Shown: piece after piece, positions 24,591 to 32,664 of the stretch | How positions within the stretch are numbered: the stretch's first letter is position 1 | Layout: each line of letters opens with the position of its first letter | NCBI GenBank assembly: GCA_040905145.1 | Contig: JBBDSC010000222.1 | Span: forward strand, 9,580-73,579 | Source: DATGMS01 sp040905145 | Lineage (GTDB): Bacteria; Bacteroidota; Bacteroidia; Cytophagales; Cyclobacteriaceae | Direction: 5' to 3' | Length of the DNA stretch: 64,000 bases | Notes under the pieces: model-generated | The model's database searches: none | What the model was told of the DNA's origin: nothing | The model's input: the letters and a program-made list of their open reading frames with translations, nothing else | Translations under genes and position numbers: made by a program

Positions 24591-27028
24591 CTCGAATAAT
24601 TTCCTAATCTAATAATATCAGCAAAAACGCCCGCAGCGGTAACATCCGCTCCCGCACCTGGCCCTCTAATGACCATAGGGAATTCATGATAACGTTCTGT
24701 TGTAAATAAAATCATATTGTCACTTCCTCCCAAGGAGAAAAATGGATGGCTACTTTTCACTAAGTTAAGCCCAACAGTAGCTTTTCCATGTTCAAGAACG
24801 GCCATAAACCTAAGCTTTTGGCCTTTGCTGTCCGCATCTTCCAATAATTTCTGAAAATAGCCGTCATGTTGTTCAAGCTTCTCGAAAAACTCTTCCACAG
24901 ATTGGAGGTCATTACAATCCTCAGGAACCATACTTTGGATAGAGATATCTTCAAAATGTAACTCCTGTTCCGCTTCCCGTCCAAGAATTAGGATTTTCCT
25001 TGCCACGTCCATGCCGCTAAGATCTTCCCTTGGATCAGGTTCCGTAAAACCTTTCTCCCTTGCCACAGCTACTATTTTGCTAAAAGGCTTTCCTTTCTCC
25101 AATTCGCTGAAAATATAATTCATTGAACCGCTCAACACCCCTTCTATCCGGATTACCTTATCCCCGCTAAGGATTAGGTCCTGTAAGGTATTGATGACAG
25201 GAAGTCCTGCAGCAACATTTGTTTCATACAAAAACTTTATATTCCGTTGGCCCGATAACTTTTTAAGTTGTTGGTATTTAGCCAGTGATCCTGAATTGGC
25301 CTTTTTGTTAGGGGTAACAATGGCTATCTTGGCCTCTAGGATTTCCTGATAAACATCTGAAACTTCCTGACTTGCCGTACAATCCACTAATACGGAATTG
25401 GAAAAATTCATGCTGGACATGGTGGCCAGAAACTTTTGAAGATCCATCGGCTGATCACTTGCTGATGGAGGCACGAAATTTTCCAGATCAAAGCCATCTT
25501 CATCAAAGGACATGAACCTGGAATTGGCCAACCCATGGATTTTTATCTCCAGCATATTATTATCCTGTAGCTTTTGCCGCTGAATATCTATCATTTTGAC
25601 CAACGTCTTTCCAATCAGACCTACTCCTACCAAAAAGACATGGAGTATCTTGTGATCAGAAAGGAAGAAAGCCTCATGAAGGGCATTTAATCCTTTTTGA
25701 AGGTCAGCCCGTGAAATGACCGCAGAAATATTGAGTTCAGAGCTGCCTTGGGCAATGGCCGAAACGTTGATATTATTCCTTCCGAAGGATTGGAACAACC
25801 TACCACTTGCGCCAGGGTATTGTCTCATGTTTTCCCCAACTATGGCAATTATGGCCATCTCGGGCAAGACCAACACCCTATCCATTTCACCTGAATTGAT
25901 TTCATGGAAAAATTCCTGTTCAATGATTTCCCTTGCCCGCACGACCTCTGAAGATTTGATCGCTATACAAATGCTGTGTTCGGAAGAAGCCTGACTGATC
26001 AATATTACATTTGTTCCTGCTGAGGCCAAGGTACCGAAAACCCTTCCACTCACCCCCACTACTTCCACCAATCCAGGTCCTTGTATATTCAAGAGGGAAA
26101 TATCGCCTAAAGAAGAAATCCCTTTTATCAACTTACCAGCACCTGAGTTTTCACTAATAACCGTGCCGGGGTGTTCCGGATCAAAAGTATTCTTAATGTG
26201 GATGGGGATTCTCTTCCTCATGGCAGGCTGCATGGTAGCCGGAAAAACCACTTTGGCGCCAAAATGGGACAATTCCATGGCTTCATTGTAGCTTAACTGA
26301 GGAATGGTGATGGCAGAATACACTAATTTTGGATCGGCAGTCATTACCCCAGGCACATCCGTCCAGATTTCAAGCAATTCTGCATCAAGCGTTGCAGCAA
26401 AAATCGCCGCTGTATAATCCGATCCACTTCTTCCCAACGTGGTGGTCTCCCCTTTTTCCGTAGATGCCACAAAACCCGTAATCACCTTCAATCCAGGAAC
26501 ATCCTTGAAATAATCTTCTATCAATCCGTTGGTAATAGGGAAATCCACTTTGGCATGGCCAAACCTATCATTGGTACGAATAACCTGCCTTGCATCCAGA
26601 TAGACCGAAGCATGATCCTTTAAAGCCTCCGCTAGAATATAGGCAGAAATCCTTTCCCCAAAGCTTACCACACAATCGGAAGTCTGCGCAGAACATTCCT
26701 TTATAAGAAAAATGCCATGAAAAAGATCCTCCAATTCATTGAACCTAACTTTTACATAAGTCAAAACAGAGGATTGCTTCCGAACAGGAATTAATTGCTT
26801 GACCAAAGAAAGATGTCTTTTCTCCAGTTCCAATAGTAAAGGCAGATAACTTTTATCATTTCGCTTTGCCAATTGGGAACAGGTCAACAATTCTTCAGTA
26901 ACGCCTCCAAATGCAGAAAAGACAATTGCTATTTCTGCATTTTCTGCTTTCTGTCTGATGATGGAAAGTACCTGGTTAATTCCTTCAATATCTGCTATCG
27001 ATGACCCGCCAAATTTTAAGATTTTCAT
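24587..27028 (-). CDS. thrA: bifunctional aspartate kinase / homoserine dehydrogenase
   Basis: 813 residues. Aspartokinase domain: MKILKFGGSSIADIEGI at the start, IVFSAFGGVTEEL, and GRSGSDYTAAIFAA near residue 205. ACT regulatory domains lie about 300-455. The homoserine dehydrogenase part begins with VFLVGVGLIGKTLV and ends with VIRGPGAGADVTAAGVFADI. Length and order match E. coli ThrA (820), so feedback inhibition by threonine is likely through the ACT pair. It is the first gene of thrABC and follows a threonine-rich leader. Confidence 0.97.
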   Translation of the reverse strand: MKILKFGGSSIADIEGINQVLSIIRQKAENAEIAIVFSAFGGVTEELLTCSQLAKRNDKSYLPLLLELEKRHLSLVKQLIPVRKQSSVLTYVKVRFNELEDLFHGIFLIKECSAQTSDCVVSFGERISAYILAEALKDHASVYLDARQVIRTNDRFGHAKVDFPITNGLIEDYFKDVPGLKVITGFVASTEKGETTTLGRSGSDYTAAIFAATLDAELLEIWTDVPGVMTADPKLVYSAITIPQLSYNEAMELSHFGAKVVFPATMQPAMRKRIPIHIKNTFDPEHPGTVISENSGAGKLIKGISSLGDISLLNIQGPGLVEVVGVSGRVFGTLASAGTNVILISQASSEHSICIAIKSSEVVRAREIIEQEFFHEINSGEMDRVLVLPEMAIIAIVGENMRQYPGASGRLFQSFGRNNINVSAIAQGSSELNISAVISRADLQKGLNALHEAFFLSDHKILHVFLVGVGLIGKTLVKMIDIQRQKLQDNNMLEIKIHGLANSRFMSFDEDGFDLENFVPPSASDQPMDLQKFLATMSSMNFSNSVLVDCTASQEVSDVYQEILEAKIAIVTPNKKANSGSLAKYQQLKKLSGQRNIKFLYETNVAAGLPVINTLQDLILSGDKVIRIEGVLSGSMNYIFSELEKGKPFSKIVAVAREKGFTEPDPREDLSGMDVARKILILGREAEQELHFEDISIQSMVPEDCNDLQSVEEFFEKLEQHDGYFQKLLEDADSKGQKLRFMAVLEHGKATVGLNLVKSSHPFFSLGGSDNMILFTTERYHEFPMVIRGPGAGADVTAAGVFADIIRLGNYSR

Positions 27029-27061
27029 AAATACAATGGATTGGATAAAGTTAAATAGGTA

Positions 27062-27085
27062 TAAAAGTCAATAGTCGGACTTTTA
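27062..27085 (-). promoter_or_regulatory. hairpin upstream of thrA, candidate attenuator
   Basis: Perfect 8-bp arms TAAAAGTC (27062-27069) and GACTTTTA (27078-27085) enclose an 8-base loop. The hairpin sits between the leader-peptide stop and the thrA start, about 33 bases before thrA. The U-tract after it on the minus strand is weak (U-rich stem end, then AUACCUAUUU), so terminator strength is uncertain. Confidence 0.45.
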
Positions 27086-27115
27086 GCAAGGGTTGATATA
27101 TGGGATAGAACAGGA

Positions 27116-27235
27116 TTACCCCGTAACGGTAGTGAAAGTGGTATCGGAGGATCCAAATAAAAAAAATACGCAGGTGTGTTCATGAACCAATTCAGTAGTC
27201 GGATAAATAAATTTATTTATTACTGCGTCACCCAT
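27116..27235 (-). CDS. candidate thr operon leader peptide
   Basis: A 39-codon ORF with ATG at 27235-27233 and TAA at 27118-27116. Its C-terminal end reads D-TTFTTVTG, with five threonine codons in the last eight positions, and there are more at 13, 14 and 21. A short, threonine-rich ORF ending about 87 bases before thrA is the layout of a ribosome-mediated attenuator like E. coli thrL, although the E. coli peptide is 21 residues. A hairpin follows between it and thrA. No promoter consensus was found directly upstream. Confidence 0.65.
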   Translation of the reverse strand: MGDAVINKFIYPTTELVHEHTCVFFLFGSSDTTFTTVTG

Positions 27236-27244
27236 GCTGTTAAA

Positions 27245-27274
27245 TTTGAAAAAGCAATCTTAATGACAAATTTG
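27245..27274 (+). promoter_or_regulatory. candidate plus-strand promoter (TTTG-N18-CAAATTTG)
   Basis: TTTG (27245-27248) and CAAATTTG (27267-27274, one mismatch from TAnnTTTG) are 18 bases apart. A 14-base perfect palindrome, TTGTTATATAACAA (27272-27285), covers the expected transcription start. The promoter points away from thrA, towards the hairpin and terminator described next. Confidence 0.4.
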
Positions 27275-27281
27275 TTATATA

Positions 27282-27492
27282 ACAAGTTTTTCGGAAAGGA
27301 AATGTTAAACTTTCTTCACATTCTTAAAAAATGATGCCATGAAAAGGAGGTTAGTAAAAATAAATTTCAAAATAACCTCCATTTCACTTACACACACATA
27401 AAAATTAATAGCATAAAAAGTTGCTTAATCACCCTTAACAAATGTACAAAACTTTATAGCTATAAATCAATACCCTGATCCGGGTATTTTTT
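27282..27492 (+). ncRNA. candidate small RNA divergent from the thr leader
   Basis: A roughly 210-base interval runs from the candidate promoter to a terminator-like hairpin (TACCC at 27471-27475, GGGTA at 27482-27486, then TTTTTT). Inside are the arms GGAGGTTA (27346-27353) and TAACCTCC (27373-27380), so an 8-bp stem could pair a perfect Shine-Dalgarno sequence with its complement. The only short ORF is 20 codons from an ATG at about 27340, with no support. It could instead be the mRNA of a very small peptide. Confidence 0.35.
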
Positions 27493-27842
27493 GGTTTTAT
27501 AAAGAAATAATCACACCTCACCTTCTAAAAGCACATAAGTCCTTTACTGTTGAAATGCTTTCATTCATCCCACTAGAATCATAATGCAAATAACAACTTT
27601 TATTTTATGATCCAAGAAAAACACCTGGTAATAATATCATTACCCATTAAAAAGAAATATCTTTAAAATACTTCCTCATTGATGACCAAAGATAGGTTGA
27701 ACAAGAAAGTTTGAAAAATTAAGCATGAAAGATGGAAATGAAGAGCAATAAAAAGCATATCTCTCCCTGCAAAAGTAATATATTTAATATTAAGATAATC
27801 ATACTTTTTTCCTAATAAAAAGTTAAAATACAATTAAACCTT
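27493..27842. other. A/T-rich gap downstream of the GT9 gene
   Basis: No ORF above about 25 codons, no RNA family and no strong hairpin was recognised. It is strongly A/T-rich and lies downstream of the GT9 gene and upstream of the thr leader. No clear terminator for the GT9 operon was found here. Confidence 0.5.
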
Positions 27843-28886
27843 TTAAGACTTTTCCAGGACCATATTGATTTTTGCTCTAACTTCTTTCACTTCTATCCAA
27901 TTGAGGCAGGCGTAGTCACCCCTGAAGCAGGGCTTATTGCCAAATATGGAGCATGGCCTACAAGTTAAAACAAATGGGTCTACTTCCACTTTAAGGTCTT
28001 TATTTCTTCCCAAAGGTTCAAAGCCTCCAAACGAATGGGTGGATCCCCAAATAGAGATGACAGAGGTCCCTACCAAAGAGGCCATATGTAAATTAGAACT
28101 GTCCATGGTCACCATAACATTAATATGCTGCATCACGGCCAGCTCCTCACCCAATGATAACTTTCCGGCAAGGGAAAATACATTGGGATATTTAGAAGCG
28201 ATCACATCCAATTGGACAATCTCTTCCCGCCCCCCCCCAAAAAGTAAAACAGTATACCCAACTTCAGCCAACTCTTTGATAAGCTGTTCTGATTTGTTTT
28301 CCGGCCACTTTTTGCCGGTATGTTGAGCAAAAGGAGCTACCCCTATCCAAAAATTCTTTTTAGGTAAAAGTAACTTCCCTCTGAAAAAAGTAGCAGGAAG
28401 CTCTTTAGCTATAATCCATGGCCCACTACCTAAGGAAATAGGAAATCCCGCTTGTTTAAATACCTCTGCATATCTTTCATAGGATGACTTTAATGGCTTT
28501 AGTATTTTATTCTGTCTGCGGGTTATAGCCTTTTTTCCCTCTCTGCCCTTATCAATCCTAAAAACAGGAATTCCAACTACAGAAAAGTGGGTCGCAATCA
28601 GCCAACTTCTAATCACCCCGTGAAGATCCAATACGGCATCAAAAGGGCCAAGCTTTCTTAATTCAAAAGCTAGCTTAAAAATTCCTTTAAATCCTTTGTA
28701 CTTTGATTTGAAATCTGTTGCAAAAAAATCCAGCCTTTCCATGCCTTCAAAAAAAGGGGCAAAACTCTTATTGGAAACGAAGGTAATCTTCAATCCGGGA
28801 TAGGTATCAAGGGCAGCCTTGACCGCTGGAACAGTCAAGGCCACATCACCCATTGCAGAATTTCTTATTACCAAAAGATGCTTCAT
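27843..28886 (-). CDS. glycosyltransferase family 9 (heptosyltransferase-like)
   Basis: A 347-residue GT9 enzyme of the ADP-heptose:LPS heptosyltransferase superfamily. The N-terminal fold begins with LLVIRNSAMGDVALTVPAV, and the C-terminal nucleotide-sugar region has GVAPFAQHTGKKWP and VMVTMDSSNLHMASLVGTSV. It probably adds a sugar to LPS or a related glycan at the inner membrane; donor and acceptor cannot be read from sequence. It overlaps the DUF4254 gene by 4 bases. Confidence 0.9.
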   Translation of the reverse strand: MKHLLVIRNSAMGDVALTVPAVKAALDTYPGLKITFVSNKSFAPFFEGMERLDFFATDFKSKYKGFKGIFKLAFELRKLGPFDAVLDLHGVIRSWLIATHFSVVGIPVFRIDKGREGKKAITRRQNKILKPLKSSYERYAEVFKQAGFPISLGSGPWIIAKELPATFFRGKLLLPKKNFWIGVAPFAQHTGKKWPENKSEQLIKELAEVGYTVLLFGGGREEIVQLDVIASKYPNVFSLAGKLSLGEELAVMQHINVMVTMDSSNLHMASLVGTSVISIWGSTHSFGGFEPLGRNKDLKVEVDPFVLTCRPCSIFGNKPCFRGDYACLNWIEVKEVRAKINMVLEKS

Positions 28887-29491
28887 TTCCTTTCCCCATA
28901 CAGCACAGGGTTTAGGGAAGGGTCATTGTACATTTTCATCTGTCTGTACACCTTCATGAGGCGTCTCCCCGCAAGAATATCGCTTATCAATTCAGAGATG
29001 GCCTGTGTTAGGTCCTGTCTTTGCACCCATAAAACTTGCAGTTTATTTTGGGCAGATTTTAGGTGGTCTTCCCCAACATCTTTTCTGACCAACTGCTCTT
29101 TCATGTGATAGATTTTCAAAGCCAAAATCGACAATCGATCAATGGCCCATGCAGGACTTTCTGTATTGATCTTGGCCCCTTTTTCGAAAGCAACATTTTT
29201 GAACTTCTCCACATAAAAATCATCAATTTTCTCCACCAGATCTGTTCTATCCTGATTGGAAGCATCTATTCTCCTCTTGATCTCCAGCGCCCTTTCAGGG
29301 TCAATGGCCGGATCACGTATGATATCTTCCAAGTGCCATTGAACGGTATCAATCCAGCACTTCCGGTAAAGCAGGTGAGCAAGATTCCCTGCCTCATGCG
29401 GATTTATGAAATCCTGATCAACCTGATCATGAAGGTGATAATATTCAATCACCTGATCAAAGATCTCATTAAAGGAGGCAATATCTTGCAT
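28883..29491 (-). CDS. DUF4254 family protein
   Basis: A 202-residue, mostly alpha-helical soluble protein. It contains ANLLAHLLYRKCW-like helical motifs (here EAGNLAHLLYRKCWIDTVQWHLEDIIRDP) and D-R-L-S-I-L-A-L-K-I-Y-H-M. The family is restricted largely to Bacteroidota. The coding sequence overlaps the GT9 gene by 4 bases and follows the aminotransferase by 11 bases. Function is unknown; the coupling suggests a role tied to the glycosyltransferase. Confidence 0.85.
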   Translation of the reverse strand: MQDIASFNEIFDQVIEYYHLHDQVDQDFINPHEAGNLAHLLYRKCWIDTVQWHLEDIIRDPAIDPERALEIKRRIDASNQDRTDLVEKIDDFYVEKFKNVAFEKGAKINTESPAWAIDRLSILALKIYHMKEQLVRKDVGEDHLKSAQNKLQVLWVQRQDLTQAISELISDILAGRRLMKVYRQMKMYNDPSLNPVLYGERK

Positions 29492-29502
29492 GTCTTTTCC
29501 TA

Positions 29503-30705
29503 TTACTTTAATTTTTCCACTGTTTCTCTTATCCTTTTTAAAGCTTCCACCAATTCTTCATCCGAAGCAGCATAGGAAAGCCTGACGCAATTAGGAGAAC
29601 CAAAAGCAGCACCTGTAACTAAAGAAACATGGGCCTCATTAAGAATATATAGACAAAAATCATCCGCATTTTCAATTTTTTGATCTCCGATTGACTTGCC
29701 AAAAAAAGAGGAAACATCAGGAAAAAAATAAAACGCACCTTCAGGTACATGGGTCTGGATCCCGGGTATATTCCTAAGTAGACCCAAAACCAAATCCCTT
29801 CTTCTAAGATAGGCATTTGCCATATCTTGGGAAGGGCCTTGATCCCCGTTGAGCCCTGCTAAGGCAGCCCTTTGGGCAATGCCTGTTCCACCAGAGGTAA
29901 ACTGGCCCTGTATTTTCTCACAGGCTTTTGCGATAAACAAGGGGGCACAGATATATCCAACCCTCCAACCAGTCATCGCATAACCTTTGGAAAAACCATT
30001 CACCGTAATAGTTCTGTCAAACATTCCTTCAAACGAGCCAATGCTTGCATGCTGTCCCGTGAAATTTATCAGTTCATAAATCTCATCTGCTACCACAAAC
30101 AGGTCTTTTCTCCTTTTCACCACTTCTGCAATCGCTTCCAACTCTTCCTTGTTGAATACAGAACCTGTGGGATTACAGGGAGAAGAGTAAATTACCGCTT
30201 TGGTTTTATCCGTCAGGGCTTCTTCCAACTGGCTGGCTGTCGCTTTGAAGTTATTCTCCAGTGTCCCTTCTATAAATATGGGCACCCCTCCAGCCAACTT
30301 TATTATCTCTGCGTAACTCACCCAATATGGAGAGAAAATCACTACTTCATCCCCTTCATTCAAGAGGCACATGAATATGTTGGCAATTGAATGTTTTGCC
30401 CCTGTGGAAAGGACGATGTTTTCCACTTTCGCTTCAGCTATATGGTTTACCTCTCTCAGCTTTTTAGCTATGGCCTCCCTTAAATCCTGATACCCTGGAA
30501 CCGGTGAATACGAAAAGTATTTTCCTTCATCAATGGCATCCTTGGCAGCATCCTGAATATGCTGTGGGGTCTTAAAGTCCGGCTCTCCCAAGCTTAGGCT
30601 TATAATGTCTATTCCCTGATTTTTTAACTCTCTAGCTTTTTTTGCCATAGCCAGCGTAGCTGACTCTTCCATATTGTTTATGCGGTCTGATAGGATATGG
30701 TTCAT
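29503..30705 (-). CDS. class I PLP-dependent aminotransferase (aspartate aminotransferase type)
   Basis: A 400-residue fold-type I enzyme. Motifs in order: SLSLGEPDFKTP, the YSPVPGYQDLREAIA region, LSTGAKHSIAN, VIYSSPCNPTGSVF, ADEIYELI, and the PLP lysine in TVNGFSKGYAMTGWRVGY. The closest named group is AspB/AspC (aspartate-oxaloacetate transamination), but substrate breadth cannot be judged. It probably heads the transcript with DUF4254 and GT9. The candidate promoter lies about 30-60 bases upstream. Confidence 0.93.
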   Translation of the reverse strand: MNHILSDRINNMEESATLAMAKKARELKNQGIDIISLSLGEPDFKTPQHIQDAAKDAIDEGKYFSYSPVPGYQDLREAIAKKLREVNHIAEAKVENIVLSTGAKHSIANIFMCLLNEGDEVVIFSPYWVSYAEIIKLAGGVPIFIEGTLENNFKATASQLEEALTDKTKAVIYSSPCNPTGSVFNKEELEAIAEVVKRRKDLFVVADEIYELINFTGQHASIGSFEGMFDRTITVNGFSKGYAMTGWRVGYICAPLFIAKACEKIQGQFTSGGTGIAQRAALAGLNGDQGPSQDMANAYLRRRDLVLGLLRNIPGIQTHVPEGAFYFFPDVSSFFGKSIGDQKIENADDFCLYILNEAHVSLVTGAAFGSPNCVRLSYAASDEELVEALKRIRETVEKLK

Positions 30706-30734
30706 ATATGTAAACTGTTTTTAACTAAGATTGC

Positions 30735-30765
30735 CAAAAATAAGGATTATGCTTGTTAATTCTAA
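30735..30765 (-). promoter_or_regulatory. candidate promoter of the aminotransferase-DUF4254-GT9 operon
   Basis: On the minus strand TTAG (30762-30765) and TATTTTTG (30735-30742) are separated by exactly 19 bases. The -7 element is an exact TAnnTTTG match and TTAG is close to TTTG. It lies about 30 bases before the start at 30705. Confidence 0.55.
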
Positions 30766-30983
30766 ACCTTTCCGTTATTTAGAAGATACAATATTGAAAT
30801 CCATATTAGAAACTATAAAAACAAAGGAAACGTTATAATCCATGATTGTACGACCACGGCTTTACCTATACCGTCGATGCCCCCGGCAAGGGTAATTCAC
30901 TTCATATATGATTGGAAATTATCTTAGTGATTAAAACGGTTTGGTTGTGGCGTAGAAACGGATAATCGGCAAACACCCTATTA

Positions 30984-31829
30984 ATGATAAAAAAATTATT
31001 ACTTTTTCTTTTCCCTTTCCTGTTATTAAACTTATATGCTTTGGCACAGGAAGAAGAAAAAACTGACCCGGACTCTTCTGGTGTGGTAAACAATGTATTA
31101 TTGCCCACTTCGACGCCTATCCTTTTATTTTCAGCAATAGAAGATGAGGATGAGGACAAAAAGAAGAAGAAAAAGAAAAAGAAAAACTTCTACTTTGGAG
31201 AAAGAACGAAAAAAAGCTTCATAAAGCAAACTTTTAGGGATCAAACGGAAACCAGATATTTTCATTATACCCGAAGCACTCGGCAAGTGGATACCTATAT
31301 AAGGGATATCTACTGGTTTGACAGGAAAAACCGGGTAATCAGGACCAAAGGGTTTGATCCTTCCAAAGGCTATCTGCTACATGGGCCTTATGAAAAGCGG
31401 ATGGATGACAATGTGGTGGAAAGCGGCATGTTTTATTATGGCACAAAACATGGTAGATGGATGAGTTTTAATGAGAAAAACATCCTGCTGGACAAATCTT
31501 ATTTTTACGAGGGCTGGCCAAAAGCTTCCCGTGTGACCTATTATAACAGAGCGGAACAGAAAATAGAAAAGCTCACTCCCGTAGAGTATGATTTAGAGGA
31601 TGGCAATTTTTACCATTTTTATGAGAATGGACAGGTAGCCGTAGTGGGCGAATATAAATATGGGGAAAAAGTAGGACTTTGGACGGAATATTGGAACAAT
31701 TCAGGAGAAAAGGTAATTAGAAAGCGGGAGATCCAGTACCAGGAAAAGCCCTTTACCAAAGATTTCCTCCCTTATATCAAAGCAGAATGGGATGAAGAAG
31801 GAAATCTGGTCTACCGCAGGGACTCTTGA
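30984..31829 (+). CDS. secreted MORN-like (YwqK-type) repeat protein
   Basis: A 281-residue protein with a signal peptide (KKLLLFLFPFLLLNLYALAQ), an acidic DEDED patch directly followed by nine lysines (near residues 55-68), and a region of MORN_2/YwqK-type beta repeats (GPYEKRMDD..VESGMFYYGTKHGRWMSF, GNFYHFYENGQVAVVGEYKYG). The repeats usually mark periplasmic or outer-surface proteins of unknown role. It stands alone and converges with the S1/P1 nuclease gene. I know no function for it. Confidence 0.75.
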   Translation: MIKKLLLFLFPFLLLNLYALAQEEEKTDPDSSGVVNNVLLPTSTPILLFSAIEDEDEDKKKKKKKKKNFYFGERTKKSFIKQTFRDQTETRYFHYTRSTRQVDTYIRDIYWFDRKNRVIRTKGFDPSKGYLLHGPYEKRMDDNVVESGMFYYGTKHGRWMSFNEKNILLDKSYFYEGWPKASRVTYYNRAEQKIEKLTPVEYDLEDGNFYHFYENGQVAVVGEYKYGEKVGLWTEYWNNSGEKVIRKREIQYQEKPFTKDFLPYIKAEWDEEGNLVYRRDS

Positions 31830-31883
31830 TAAGGCATTTTTAGGCATGGCACTCTCCTCCGTCAATCAAAGATCTATGATCAT

Positions 31884-32654
31884 TTATCCATAAATATCAT
31901 TTAATATACCTGCCAATCTAATGCCTGCAGCAAAAAGCCGATCTTCTATCAAGTGGAAATATTTATAATTGTATGCATAGGAAAGCCTATTGTCATCAGG
32001 AATGTCATAAACCATTGGTCTTAGGTTTTGGGCTTCTTGGAGCCATTCTGTCAGGTCAGCAGATTGAAGTTTATTGACTGTGGCTTTATCAGCCCTTTTA
32101 TTGAGATGGCGGGACATTTCAGTAAAGCTAAGATTTTGTGCTTCAATCATTTTGGTGTCCCAAACACTGTGCAGGTTTGTTTGCTGATTGAAGTAATAGA
32201 TTTTGATATCATTTCCACCCCTGTCATCCCCACGTCCCACATGCAAAGGCTGGTGAATATCTCCTACAAGATGAACCAGCATCTTAAGAAATTCCTTTTC
32301 CTCCTTGTCTGTTAAGTTTCCCTGTTTTAATGCAGCAATGATCTTTTGTAGCTGGGCATAAGCATCTCCACCTTTTTCCTGAATTGATGGGTCATAGCTT
32401 TTACCATCTTCCACTGTTAGGTAGTGCCAAGTGGTGGCATAATCATAATGTTCATCAGATCTGATTTCGTCCATCCAATTGGCTACCATAGGCAGGGATT
32501 CCTGCTTTAGGATAGCCTCAATATTCCTTCTGGCTTTTTTGTTCAAATGCCACTCGGCCAGTAGAGCCACCACCCGATGACCGTTTTGACCCCATCCAAA
32601 GGATTGAAGGACCACGACAGATAAAAGAAAAAAAGTGAAAAACAGTTTCTTCAT
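31884..32654 (-). CDS. S1/P1 family nuclease, secreted
   Basis: A 256-residue zinc nuclease. The signal peptide ends at FG (20) and places W21 at the mature N-terminus (WGQNGHRVVALLA), where the backbone amine and carbonyl of this tryptophan are zinc ligands in the family. Other ligands are visible: H in GQNGH, D in ANWMDEIRS, H in TTWHYLTV, HLVGDIHQPLHVG and NLHSVWD. It cleaves single-stranded nucleic acid in the periplasm or outside. It begins 10 bases after the M20 peptidase gene. Confidence 0.93.
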   Translation of the reverse strand: MKKLFFTFFLLSVVVLQSFGWGQNGHRVVALLAEWHLNKKARRNIEAILKQESLPMVANWMDEIRSDEHYDYATTWHYLTVEDGKSYDPSIQEKGGDAYAQLQKIIAALKQGNLTDKEEKEFLKMLVHLVGDIHQPLHVGRGDDRGGNDIKIYYFNQQTNLHSVWDTKMIEAQNLSFTEMSRHLNKRADKATVNKLQSADLTEWLQEAQNLRPMVYDIPDDNRLSYAYNYKYFHLIEDRLFAAGIRLAGILNDIYG

Positions 32655-32664
32655 TACATATCTC

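Noticed and set aside
30849..30911. Short frame YDHGFTYTVDAPGKGN with no start codon
   Set aside because: Only 20 codons with no start and no family match; could be chance.
30944..30984. Promoter TTTG-N19-TAATCGGC before the MORN-like gene
   Set aside because: The -7 half lacks the TTTG part, so the match is too weak to report.
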